Notes under the pieces: model-generated | The model's database searches: none | The model's input: the letters and a program-made list of their open reading frames with translations, nothing else | What the model was told of the DNA's origin: nothing | Assembly (NCBI RefSeq): GCF_000315625.1 | Contig: NW_005434596.1 | Coordinates: 375,389 to 419,931 of the forward strand | Length of the DNA stretch: 44,543 bases | Reading direction: 5' to 3' | Source of the DNA: Guillardia theta CCMP2712 | Lineage: Eukaryota; Cryptophyceae; Pyrenomonadales; Geminigeraceae | Translations under genes and position numbers: made by a program | Shown: positions 30,039 to 39,919 of the stretch, piece by piece | Layout: each line of letters begins with the position of its first letter | How positions within the stretch are numbered: position 1 is the stretch's first letter

Positions 30039-32632
30039 ATGATGCTGCCCCTGAGAACTTGGGTTGTGCCATCATCTGTACTCCTGTTTCTCATGTGCTG
30101 TGAGAACAAGTTGTGCCGCCCAGTAGCAGCACACGGAAACGTATTTCTGCCTGTCGCTCCAGATGATATCAACATCCTCTTGGGATCCGAAGCTGCCGTG
30201 TTCGGGGGACCCTTCGAGCACTCGAGTGGTGATCGGATACATATGTTGTGGATGGAGAATTGGACATCGCTGGACGATAGCTTTCAATGGAACGTGTCCA
30301 TTGCGGAGCGAGGATACTACGTGATACAAATATTAGTATGTTCACACTTTAAGATGTCCTCTGGATACAACGGTGGCTCATCGCCAGTCGCCCTAAAACT
30401 TGAGTTCTACAGGTGGCCTAGCATGGGATGTGATAACAGTGACGAGACGTGTCTGTCTGGCAAGGTCTTGAACGAAGTCGTAGCCAAGGTTGAGCATCAA
30501 GTCGTTTACTCCGATGCACCCGTCATGATGCAGTTTGCCCGTGAGATCGTTGCAGATTCCGTCGCCCTTCCTGCCGGGCCTTTGACAGTAAAGTTGTCGG
30601 TGAAGGAGCTGCCAGAGGAAGGCGAGTTGAACCTTTCATTTCACTCTCTTGAGATGATGACAAGAGAGGTACTTGACAGTTTGAAGTCCGAGAAAGAGGA
30701 GCTGTTGGGTGACACAAGCTGGCTCCGCAATGACGCAAGATACGGTTTGTTCTTCCACTGGAACTCTTTCACCCTTCCACTGAAAGGAGACAAGTTGGCC
30801 TATGAGGATGCTGTGAACAGGTTCGATGTGGAACATTTTGTAGACATCGTCCATCAGTCTGGAGCGAATGTGATCATCTTCACTACAAACTGGGCTGGAT
30901 ATCATTTCCCTGCTGCTATAAGGTCTATTGATCGTATTCTACAAGGACGCACCACAAAAAGAGATCTTATTGCCGAGATCTCGGAAGGGCTCAAGCAAGT
31001 TGGGGTTCGTTTCATCCTTTATTATCACTATGGCAAGGATGATGATGAGTGGTTCCGTGCTATGAACTTTACGAGAGGTGCTCGGAACGAGTATTTCTGG
31101 GATTGCTGGTGCGAAATTATTGCAGAGATCGGAAATCGATATGGCACAGCTTTTGATGGGTGGTGGATCGATGATGGTATGACAGGATACTACCCACATC
31201 GAGCTCCTTGGAGGAGGATGTGGCGAGCTTTGAAAGCGGGCAACCCTAAAAGAGTTGTGGGATATAACCCTTGGGCTCTTCCGAAGCCGACCGACCTACA
31301 AGAGTTGTATGCAGGGGAAATGTCTGTGTTAGATATTTCATTTCTTCCAGGGCTAGCTCCTGGAAGCACAGGAGTGTTTGAGACAGGGCCGCAGGTAGGC
31401 CTATACGCAACATTTAGTAGCCTATTGCAGAACGGGGATTGGACCTTCATGCGAGGAGGCAGCATCGATCAAAGAACTGGTCAGATGACCGGGGAGCAGG
31501 GAGAGGATACGGACTTTGCCGGACTTCAAATCAGTCTTCCTGAAATCATATGGGGAGTCGGTGAGGCTCGTCGACGAAGCGCTCTCGCAGTCTTCAACCT
31601 TCTGATCTCTCAGGTCTCTCAGTCGCAAGCATAGTCTACATCTCACATTCACTGCAGGAAGGTGCTGTGTGTCATGAGGCGCAGAAGCTGCTGAGAGGGC
31701 TCAGCCTGGGGTTGGAGGCTATTGGTGCCGCGCCAATCTTATATGGGTGATGAAAGCTCATAGATTTTTAGAGTCAGGTTCTGTCGTTGCCGTGGGACCA
31801 AGTTCAGCACATCAAGTGGAGCATGTTGTCTCTGTTGTTCACACTGTCCTGAAGCAGTTTAACGTCCTCGTTCTAGTTTGGTGTGCCACTTGCTGTGGAA
31901 CTCGCCACTACTGGGCCATGGCCAGATGGACCCCTGTAAGCTATAATTCGAAGCTCGTCCTGACATCGCATCTGCATTATTTTTCTGAATTTCACACTTC
32001 TAGCAGATTTTGGCGACGATCAAATGCCTTGATAGGATGGAATGCAGACCCAAAAGCATTTGCGTCATGGGAAGTGAAGTTCGTAGGATTTCAAGGTCAG
32101 GTTTGCCATCTTGTGATTGCGATGAACAATTTTCTCAAGGACGTGTCGTGGAGTTCAATTTCTCAGTCGTCATGAGCTGTGATGCTGAGTGTGAAGGATT
32201 AAGCATTAGTGTCGGGTGAGATTTGCCCTGCCATCTTCCTCTCTCACCATTCTTCTCCTTTGTTGTAAATGTTCATCAGGAGTGTTCTGCTCAACACTCC
32301 TTCGCTACAGAATCTGCAACACTTCGATCAAAGCATCGAGGTCCATGCAACACTTGACCTGCCGAGGACAGGTGACTCGGTATCTCTCCTTGAATTTCTT
32401 GATTCATGATAGGAGGGATGGACGACTTTATCGAAGTTTCGGTAGGGAAAATTGCTTTCATGTGCCAAGAGGGAGGTGAAGAACGGAGAAGGATTGTCAT
32501 CATGTTGAAGGTAACCATGCGATGCTTGTTGATTCTGTCTTGTGTGACGTCTTCGATTCTTTCAGCATGAGCTCGGGGAGACCTCGATGAGTAAGGACTG
32601 GTCCTTGCGTGGTGCTGTGCTGTATGCTCGAT
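30039..32632 (+). CDS. GH29-like glycoside hydrolase (alpha-L-fucosidase fold), secreted
   Basis: Expected to cleave a terminal deoxy-sugar such as fucose in the secretory pathway. The first exon (30039-31613) encodes 525 residues: a signal peptide (Leu/Val-rich, residues 9-20), a beta-rich N-terminal domain (about 30-215), then the barrel with YGLFFHWNSF, NVIIFTTNWAGYHFPA, FILYYHYG and FDGWWIDDG. In GH29 the nucleophile is the Asp following W-x in this last motif (Asp378 here). The barrel continues in exon 2 (31658-31746, HEAQKLLRGLSLGLEAIG). The final exons are clear: about 32140-32218, 32281-32372, 32424-32512 and 32566-32632, encoding a beta-rich tail ending in GAVLYAR. Exons between 31747 and 32139 could not be placed with confidence. 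An unrelated fucosidase-like barrel family is possible. Confidence 0.72.
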
Positions 32633-34030
32633 AGCCGTGAGGGCTGGTGAAATGAGCTATATGATATTTTGAAACCAAGTGCGGGAGCATTGAAGGCATT
32701 GTGCATTAGTCGATGATGGTTCAGGAATAAATTGCCAACCGTGCAGGCATCAAAATGCTCTTGCACCACATACGCGAACTAACGGCAGCAGCAACAAGCG
32801 TGGGTGGCTGAGCTTGAGTAGGAGCAGAAGCGACTTGTTCCTATGAATGTTGGACAGCTGGAACCTTGAATGTGGATCAACAACTTTGTGACTGAAATGA
32901 ACAAACAGCTTTGTAACTGAAGTGAGCAACATCTTACACAGTCCACACGATAGATCTGAATGATTCCGTTCAGTTCTAGTACGCTTTCTTTCTCAAATGA
33001 TCAACAATGCCGACAGAACCTTGAATCACTTGTATGATGTCGGGCGAAAGGATGAAAACCAACCTTTCCATTCATGTATTTGGCTTTTGTAAACAATCCT
33101 TTGTATGGACATCTAGCAGCTTTTACAGGCGAAATCTACTTGGAACAGTCTCGATGACCATGATAGCATGCATGGATGAAAAGGCTTCGCCCATGTTCTT
33201 AGATATGAGTGATCGAGTTGAGTCAGTCGAATCAACGAGTGAGCAGCAGGTCATGAGCATGTTGGCACAACTTGGCGGGTGATAAGGAGCCCCTGAATGA
33301 AAGGGAGTTTGCTGCTGAAACAAAAACTGTTTTTTATCATTTTTTTACTTTTACACTTTGATGTGTAAGAAAATTGATCAAGGGGTGGGTCCGACAGAGT
33401 CCTTTCTCAAAAGAAGGGGTGGGTGGTAGAGGAGGGTGGGCGATCCACTTACGACCGGGTGCAAGTGATATGGGAAAAGAGGGTAGTGTTGGGTAAGCAG
33501 GGGGTAGTATGCCGCTCCTGAGAAAACGTGAGGTCAGCATTTGGAAAACACTGGTGGGGAGATATATCAGCAACTTGGGGTAGGTAGGGTGGTTTGGACC
33601 TGGTACGTATTTCATGCATGTGAGGATACAGAGAAAGAGCTTGTGAAAGCACGCGAAACATTGCACCCATGGACGATGTTTAGAAACTTGCTAGCATGTA
33701 GATGACAATTGAAAGTTGTAAGAAGAACAGAACATGAGGCTGAAAAGGAGACAATCTTCCATGGTTGAAAGGACGAAACGAAAGAAAAAATGGAAGGCTC
33801 TATTATAAGTTAGATGATGCCAAAATAGTTGCGGTGAAGAGATTTTGATGTTTTGGTATCATTTCCTTCTCGAAGCCATAAAATATTTGTAGACACTGTC
33901 TGCAACAACAGCATCAGAACATAAATCCGTAAAGAAATCTGTAGCTTGGACAACTCCAAGGATGATTGAGGACATGTGTTTCGAGGCCTGAATGTTTGAC
34001 ACTGTGTGTTTGACAGAAGCAACAATATTT
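32633..34030. other. Intergenic region with G-rich cluster
   Basis: 33380-33600 has repeated GGGTGGG, GGGGTAGG and GAGGGTAG words like those at 27326-27551. A frame at 33034-33282 (80 residues ending in MSMLAQLGG) is the only protein-like candidate, but it has no recognisable domain and good splice sites fall inside it. The rest shows nothing. Confidence 0.4.
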
Positions 34031-34540
34031 ATGACGGCAAGGGCGAAGGCATTTTTCACGCTTGCTTGCTTTCTTCTGCAATGTGGCAGCATAAAAGGTT
34101 TCGCGATTCATATGCGTGGGACCCCAGCAGCACCTCGGTCTCCAGGCAATAGCGTAACGAGAAGAGAAGCCCTTTCAGTCCTCCTACTAGCAGGAGCCGG
34201 TCAAGTTGGAGCGCTCACGCTGCTTCGTCCTTCACGTCCCTATGACATGTATCGAACAGATGCTACGGGAAGCTTTCAGGTGAGAAGGAGCCCATGGGAT
34301 GCAGTGATGGAGCGACTGACGACAACGTAGACGCAGAGACCAGGAAATGAGCTTCAAACAAATCAGTTTTCAGAACAGGAGCTCGATAAGATCCAAAGGT
34401 TCTGGAAAAAAGTCAATGAGCGCAACGGGAACAGCGAACTAGAAACCATCGCACAAGCACTAAAGCATACATTGACTTGCATCAATGTGGATGTGTGCAG
34501 CACCACATATGGTCAAGGATTGCCGAGTTCTTTCTTCTAG
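34031..34540 (+). CDS. Thylakoid-lumen protein precursor with twin-arginine signal (unknown function)
   Basis: Two exons, 34031-34279 and 34331-34540, joined across a 51-nt intron (GTGAGA...CGTAG) give 152 residues. The leader is bipartite: a signal peptide (FFTLACFLLQCGSIKG) followed by Phe, the +1 residue typical of secondary red plastids, then a short basic segment, then TRREALSVLLLAGAGQVGA, a twin-arginine thylakoid signal. The mature part is about 90 residues with two Cys near the end (CINVDVC) and a predicted helix (ELDKIQRFWKKV). I do not recognise the family. A Met 13 codons upstream is in frame, but the chosen Met puts the hydrophobic core at the right distance. The neighbouring gene on the other strand has the same kind of leader. 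Confidence 0.65.
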
Positions 34541-34841
34541 GACATCTTGCCAATTTTGGATAGTCTCGCAGACCTCCGAAATTTCCCTTACTTTGTGTAT
34601 AGCTGTAGATGACAACGTTTTGGACTAATTAAACAATTTCTGATTTGCACAAGTGATTGAGCCTTGAATAACTCAAAGAAACACCGGCTGGCACAATTAC
34701 ATAGCAGTGCACAATGTTATCAATAGCACGACATTGAAACCACAAAATTGAAGACAGTAGCCTACAACTCGTCGGGAACATACTGAGCATTAGATTGTAT
34801 CCTGAATCAAGGGTCAATTTTCGCATTGTTTCCTCTACAAC
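34541..34841. other. Convergent spacer between the two lumen-protein genes
   Basis: AT-rich 3' flanks, no gene seen. Confidence 0.5.
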
Positions 34842-35670
34842 TCACTTTTTCTTGCCGGAGCGAATGTCTTGAAACTCGTCAATATAACCTGAAAAGTAGA
34901 AGGTTATTCGAAAAATACGCCCCGTACAACTTTCTCACCGAGAATGACTTTGTGTTGAGCCATAAACGTTTCCCAGTCCTTGGCAGCTGCTGGTTTGTCA
35001 ATGCCTTTGACCGCCTTTCCTGTTTGAGCACTCAGCGACAAACTCAAATCATGTGCTGAGATACTCACGGAACTCCTTGCTGACCTCGGCGACAGCTTTC
35101 TGCTCTTCAGGGCTAAAGGCTTTCGCAACAACTTCCATGTCCTTCCCTGTGTCGAAGAACTTCCTGAGATAACCCTAATGCATTGAGGATTGTCATAACA
35201 AGGAGGTGAACGTCTTCCATTCACCTGAACATTCTTCCACTCCTCCTCCGACATTTCTGCATGTCCATTGGAGACGCGGTTGCCGATCTCCCCCCACTGG
35301 AATCACAAAAATACGATCATCGCCAGAGGTCGCGGACCATTAAAATGAAAGTGGGTGGAGACAGCACCTGCTTCTTGGATTTGATGATACTCATGTACTC
35401 TGCAAGACCTCCAGGAAGGCCGCCATCTGCAACATCCTTGGCTCCAACATCTTTGGTCTGAGCAAGCATTCCAGCTGTAGCCAACATGATTCCAATGGAA
35501 TCTCTTCGATTCACTGACTGCATTCTGAGAGCAAGCGGGGTTGCTCTTCCACGAGTCTTGACTGAACTTTGAATATGAACAAGGGGGGCATTGAATGCAG
35601 AAACCCCTGAGAGCTCAGAGAGAATGCACGCCGAGGCCAACAGGACGCTCACTCGCTGCAGGAATGGCAT
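34842..35670 (-). CDS. Thylakoid-lumen helical protein, PsbQ-like candidate
   Basis: Five exons in phase: 35670-35368, 35296-35225, 35174-35069, 35019-34939 and 34888-34842 (202 residues). The leader has a signal peptide ending GVSA|FNAP, the ASAF-type plastid motif of secondary red plastids, then a basic transit stretch, then NRRDSIGIMLATAGMLA, a twin-arginine signal for the thylakoid lumen. The mature part of roughly 130 residues is all helical, rich in Lys and Glu (EEEWKNVQGYLRKFFDTGKD, SPEEQKAVAEVSKEF, WETFMAQHKVILGYIDEF). A small helical bundle delivered by Tat suggests a PsbQ'/Psb31-like photosystem II extrinsic protein, but the similarity is structural impression only. The last intron (34938-34889) could be read through, giving the alternative ending RGVFFE at 34904. 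Confidence 0.75.
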
Positions 35671-36086
35671 GTGTTAATAGACGTATCAGAGCTCGGAAAA
35701 CTAACTATATCAGCGTTGTCTTCTACGCAATATTCATCTTCTCTACCCCCGCCCCTCCTTCCCTGCTGCACCCTTCAAGATGGAGTCTTACCATGGCGTC
35801 TTGTATGTGCTCAAGATTGGCAAATAGAAACCTGAAACCAAAAATTAGTCAACTGGACCGGGCTCGGTACCAGGGCACTCGGCCTGAAAGCGATACAAGC
35901 GTGGAGGGAGTGAGGTCAACACAGCACAAGCGGCCAGCGGTTGTGAGATCAAGTTGAACAGAAACCTTGTGAGTCATGTATGTGACCATCTAATCAAGCT
36001 GTAACCAAACGGCTTTCTTTGCGCTCTTCTTACAGACCCATTCCTTGTCAAATCTCTGTATCCGAACTCGTGGATCCTCGGTCATC
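35671..36086. other. Divergent promoter region (lumen protein / CX9C gene)
   Basis: Spacer between oppositely oriented genes. One open frame (35595-35957) is not protein-like. No other feature seen. Confidence 0.5.
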
Positions 36087-36506
36087 ATGGACGAAGTTCT
36101 TGCAGTGATGAATCGTTTTGATGATATTATTGAAAATTGCTCGAAGGAGCTTCGAAACTACAATGAGTGCACTTTGTCGTAAGTATAAATCTCTATCAAA
36201 CTTCTCTCCTCACTATGTTCTCACTCGATGGGCCTACCCCTCAGGCTTGGAGCAGATCGTTGTGAAGCCCCGAAGGAGAAACTCATAAGTTGTCAGCGTC
36301 GAATGGAATTGCAAGTGAATAAGATAAGAAATACTTGTGTCATCGAAAATGAAGGTGACCTGATAGATTGTTTGAAAGCTAGTCAATGATACAATGTTTC
36401 AGATTATCATAGGTGCATGGCTCAAAATAGCTCAAACGAGTCGTGCCTTCATGCTTTGAAGAAACTTTTCACATGCACTGAGAAAGTTGTCAAGTCATCG
36501 TCTTGA
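36087..36506 (+). CDS. Small protein with four CX9C motifs (double twin-CX9C, CHCH type)
   Basis: Three exons, 36087-36178, 36245-36354 and 36403-36506, join in phase to 101 residues; each intron has good borders (GTAAGT, GTGACC; CCTCAG, TTTCAG). The only Cys are at 18/28, 37/47, 62/72 and 82/92: four exact C-x9-C pairs, that is two coiled-coil-helix-coiled-coil-helix hairpins. Such proteins are oxidised by Mia40 in the mitochondrial intermembrane space and serve as assembly factors or complex I accessory subunits. There is no cleavable presequence, as expected. I cannot name the orthologue. No exon is long enough to be found by open-frame length. The start is the first Met of exon 1, in the context ATCATGG. 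Confidence 0.8.
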
Positions 36507-36759
36507 TCGACGTTTCGTACTCAAAGATGACAAAGCCTGTCATTTCAACCCATTCAAACCTTATAGTTGATGTTTTCATCCTGCCCGAATCAACATTGAA
36601 CAATCTTATCTTATCAATGCCTCCAGGCAATATCTTCTTTAAGTAAATACAATGAATAATGTTTGGCCTAAATCACAGTATCTTTGATTGCTTGAAATCC
36701 ATGAAACTGAAGGAGGAGTAGCGGTATGAATGGGTTTCGAAGAATTGCTCCGAAACACA

Positions 36760-38082
36760 TCAAACCGTGCATTCTATTCCTCTAACAGATCGATCTCGTT
36801 GTAGCTGAAGCTCATTACATCTATCTTCATTTTCCAATGCTCTTGCAAGGAACGGGTTTGAGCGCCTCTCCTTGCCAATGGTTGTAGGCATCATGTGAGC
36901 AGGGAAAACCTGCGAGGAGAAGTTAGAGCCATTGCGCCAAGTTTGTTAGCTCTACTTTTGTTTCATCTGGCAGATTCATCACCCTTCTGAGACTCTGATT
37001 CATGGCCGACTTATTGCTGAATGTGGAAGAGAATTTTTCAGAGTACAAAAGAATTCAAGACAGAATACCAATAATGCAAATCGGTCCTTCCAATGTTGCC
37101 ATTGAATAACAAGTCTCCACCGATGAGGAATCCATGTGCTTCACAGTAAAAGCTGACATGGCCAGGCGTATGCCCAGGGGTGTGCAATATTTTTAGCTCT
37201 GTTTCCGGAATTAAACAAAAACTATCTTGCAATTTACATTCGTTTTGCACTTACCTACATCACCAACAGTTATGCATTGTTGATCCTCGAGATAGTTTTC
37301 TGGTGGTGACAACTTATCAACGCGCATTATACCCGTCTTACCACCGTGCTGATTCTGTAGGCTTTCATACAACGGCGAATCAGCACGATGTATGTACATA
37401 GGGACGTCGTGGAGAAATGTTCTTCTGATATCCGGCAGTCCCATAACATTTTCTAAGTGTGCATGGGTTTGTAGCAAAAACTTGATAGAAAATCCGAATC
37501 TTTTTGCGGTCTCCAAACTGGCATTTGCATCGCCTGTATCAATCAAACATGCTCGACCTGTCTAAAATCAACTGTAAGCCTTTCTACACGGAGATAAAAC
37601 TTTAGGGCAGAGCACCTTTGTGCAACCTAGTAAGTATTGGTTCATTTGGAAAGGGGTGACTATTTCGTAGCTCAGGATTGCTTGGCCCTCACCAAACCCC
37701 CGACCAAAGCAAAAGGTTCGCTCAGCCCACCACTCGGCTTTGCCCCCATTATACCTCCTGAAACACAACGATCAACAAAGTACAATCAATGTTTGTTTTC
37801 AACATTTGAATCAGAAGAAAATACGCAGCCAGAACTTTACACCAATTTTGAGGGAAATCACCATGAGTTTAACTCATTTCTCAATTTGTGCATTTCCCTG
37901 CAACTGATTTTGAATGACACATCATATGACTTGCACCGCATAATCTTCGAAAGCTGTGTGTGTGCGTGTATGCATGTACATTGGTGCATGAGAAGGTGTT
38001 GGAAACATCACCTGTGTTGCCTGTTCAGGAACGTAGACATGAGCCTTCTGTGCAATGCGGCCTTCGCTTGTCTGACAGCCAT
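36760..38082 (-). CDS. Metallo-beta-lactamase-fold hydrolase (glyoxalase II-like), probably mitochondrial
   Basis: Six exons in phase: 38082-38012, 37757-37627, 37557-37264, 37225-37069, 37016-36956 and 36909-36760 (287 residues). The first exon encodes an amphipathic Arg-rich start ([20 protein letters not shown]), typical of mitochondrial targeting. Fold motifs: [17 protein letters not shown] (His99, His101), HTPGHTPGH (His184), [15 protein letters not shown] (Asp203) and [12 protein letters not shown] (His243). The usual THxHxDH reads THAHLEN: Glu replaces Asp and Asn replaces the next His, so the second metal site should be changed. Members hydrolyse glutathione thioesters or oxidise persulfides; the substrate here is unknown. 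The end of exon 3 has an alternative donor at 37255 that would leave a 29-nt intron. The start codon lies 75 bases from the divergent tRNA gene. Confidence 0.88.
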
Positions 38083-38156
38083 TGGGAGAAACCGGTTCAG
38101 ACGCAAGGAGGGTGGAATACATTTATCTATGTTAGGGTACCCGTACTGACCTATAA

Positions 38157-38161
38157 GGGGG

Positions 38162-38202
<41 letters not shown>

Positions 38203-38229
38203 CACCGGGATCGAAACCCGGCGCTTCCA
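38157..38229 (+). tRNA. tRNA-Ala (anticodon CGC)
   Basis: A 73-base cloverleaf without intron: acceptor stem GGGGGCG paired with CGCTTCC, D-arm GCTC/GAGC with TTGG, anticodon loop TTCGCAT between CGCGC and GCGCG, T-stem CCGGG/CCCGG, discriminator A. The G3-U70 wobble is the alanyl-tRNA synthetase identity pair. CCA is not encoded. The T-loop reads ATCGAAA, so position 54 is A rather than T, which also alters the internal B box. Confidence 0.97.
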
Positions 38230-38233
38230 TTTT
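38230..38233 (+). terminator. RNA polymerase III T-run terminator
   Basis: TTTT immediately after the discriminator base of tRNA-Ala. Confidence 0.7.
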
Positions 38234-38571
38234 ATACAACATTGTACTGGGCAAACCAGCATCCTTTTTTAACTTAACTTTGAGTAAAGACCTTTTTTAT
38301 AGATCCTTGTTGCCGGACGATTAGAGGGCTGGATATGCTGCGATGGCTCCACGGATTCACGAGTAAGGCAGTAAGATGAGTGATGAAAAATGAGACGAAA
38401 TGGCTTGATCGATTGGAGGAGGTGGGAACGTGAAGGAGCACAGCAAGCTGCAGTCCGAGAGCAGGAGAGCGGGTTGAAGGTAGAAGAAGCGAAGATAACG
38501 GTGCAAGAATGCAGCGCACCATTTTCAGGAAGGGGGATTAGAGTCAAAGATGGGATGAGCTGCTTTGATTT
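38234..38571. other. Spacer with a 21-base word shared with 3309-3329
   Basis: 38266-38286 (TTTTTAACTTAACTTTGAG plus TA) is identical to the end of the inverted repeat at 3.2 kb. The remainder is mixed sequence without a supported gene. Confidence 0.6.
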
Positions 38572-39787
38572 ATGAAGCATGAATTTCATTTGATTCATAT
38601 TTTTGCAGTTCTTGTGGTTTCGTTAGCACTTGAAAGAGATGATTACAAGGGAGGATGGAATGACAATCATGACAGCTGGTTGACAACTCAACGATGCAAC
38701 ATTCGAAAGATTCATCAGAAATCTGGTGAGGCCTGCAAGTGAGGGTGTAAGGTCTTCAATGAGGAAATTGTCAATGACAGTTATGAGTGCGGATGAATTC
38801 CGCAAATACTTTGAAGACGAACCTGTGATCATAGTTGGCGCTCCTGCAGTTTTGAATGTGAAGACTCGTAATTTGTATCACGTTACATGAAGCAAAGGAA
38901 GCGACGCTGACACTACCCAGGTGTCAGAAGAGTGAACTCCTGAAAATGTATGGGGATCTCAACGTCACTCTCAGCAGCGCAAATACTTTTTCTCATGCTA
39001 GGAGGATCGTCAAATTCAGCGATTATGTCGACCAATATTTGAACCAACACACTTTGGATCAAGTCGCGAATGAGTGCGTGATCTCATGTAAACCATGATG
39101 ATAGCCTTAAAATTTGAGTTAGAACCTGGTATTTGTTTGGAGACAACAATCATTCAGAATGGAAAGAAATCTTTCAAAGTTACATTGAGGTGATGTCCCA
39201 TGATGCATTTGCATTGTCAACTTACCAATCGAGCTAGCAAGACTTCTTTTATGACCATGAGCGCTTGAATGGACGTGAATCATCCTTGAGCTTTGGGATC
39301 GGTGTGGAGCTATTGTCAGGGCGGGTATGAACTGAAAGATCTTACGTTCGCAGGAGGAAGCGGGTCTGGCGTTCCGTTCCACGTGCATGGACCAGGGTTC
39401 AGCGAGGTTCTGTGGGGACGCAAGCGATGGTTCCTCATGCCCAAGGGTGTTCAACCGGTCCTCTCATTGACCTCTAACTCGACCTGTGATGATACGTCAA
39501 CAATCAGGACTTTGACCCAGACGAGACGACGTCTTCACATTTTTTTATTGTCCCCAGCGCTACTTACTCTTTGCAGGCTTGTGTGGCTTCGTACAAGGTA
39601 CAACTCAATGCTTCAGGCTGAAGGAGGACATGACCTTCTTGAGTGCACAATTGAACCGGGAGAGCTGCTCTACTTCCCGGACAACTGGTACCATCGTTCT
39701 TGATGTACTTTATCTAAACAGTCTTGTTCTAGGTTTCATGCGACGCTGAACATTGGTCAGTCTGTGTTCATGAGCACGTTTGTGTAA
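38572..39787 (+). CDS. JMJD8: JMJD8 orthologue (ER-lumenal JmjC-domain protein)
   Basis: Nine exons in phase: 38572-38725, 38781-38848, 38928-39073, 39123-39189, 39238-39301, 39354-39457, 39508-39530, 39577-39687 and 39733-39787 (263 residues, the family length). It starts with a signal peptide (IFAVLVVSLAL), as in animal JMJD8, which sits in the ER lumen. Signature blocks run in family order: SANTFSHARR, WYLFGDNNHSEW, SLSFGIGGSGSGVPFHVHG, GFSEVLWGRKRWFLMP, LECTIEPGELLYFPDNW and FHATLNIGQSVFMSTFV. The cupin site reads His176-x-His178, with a later His248; the family likewise lacks the usual His-x-Asp, so dioxygenase activity is doubtful. The donor of exon 2 could be 38857 instead. Introns are mostly 40-55 nt, two with GTCC/GTCT donors. 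Confidence 0.93.
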
Positions 39788-39919
39788 ATTAGTCATGGTA
39801 AATTTCATATCAATACTATATGGAGACAAAGCACAACAAAATGCAACCACTTTTCTGACGTACGGCGTACTGCAAAAACAAATTCATGCTACACTCTTTC
39901 ATCATAACATGCGACCATA

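Noticed and set aside
33034-33282. Possible small gene of 82 codons
   Set aside because: No recognisable domain, isolated, with splice-like signals inside; evidence too thin to call.
37637-38149. 170-codon plus-strand frame opposite the hydrolase
   Set aside because: Runs antisense to two validated exons of the metallo-beta-lactamase-fold gene; Cys/His/Leu-rich with no motif.
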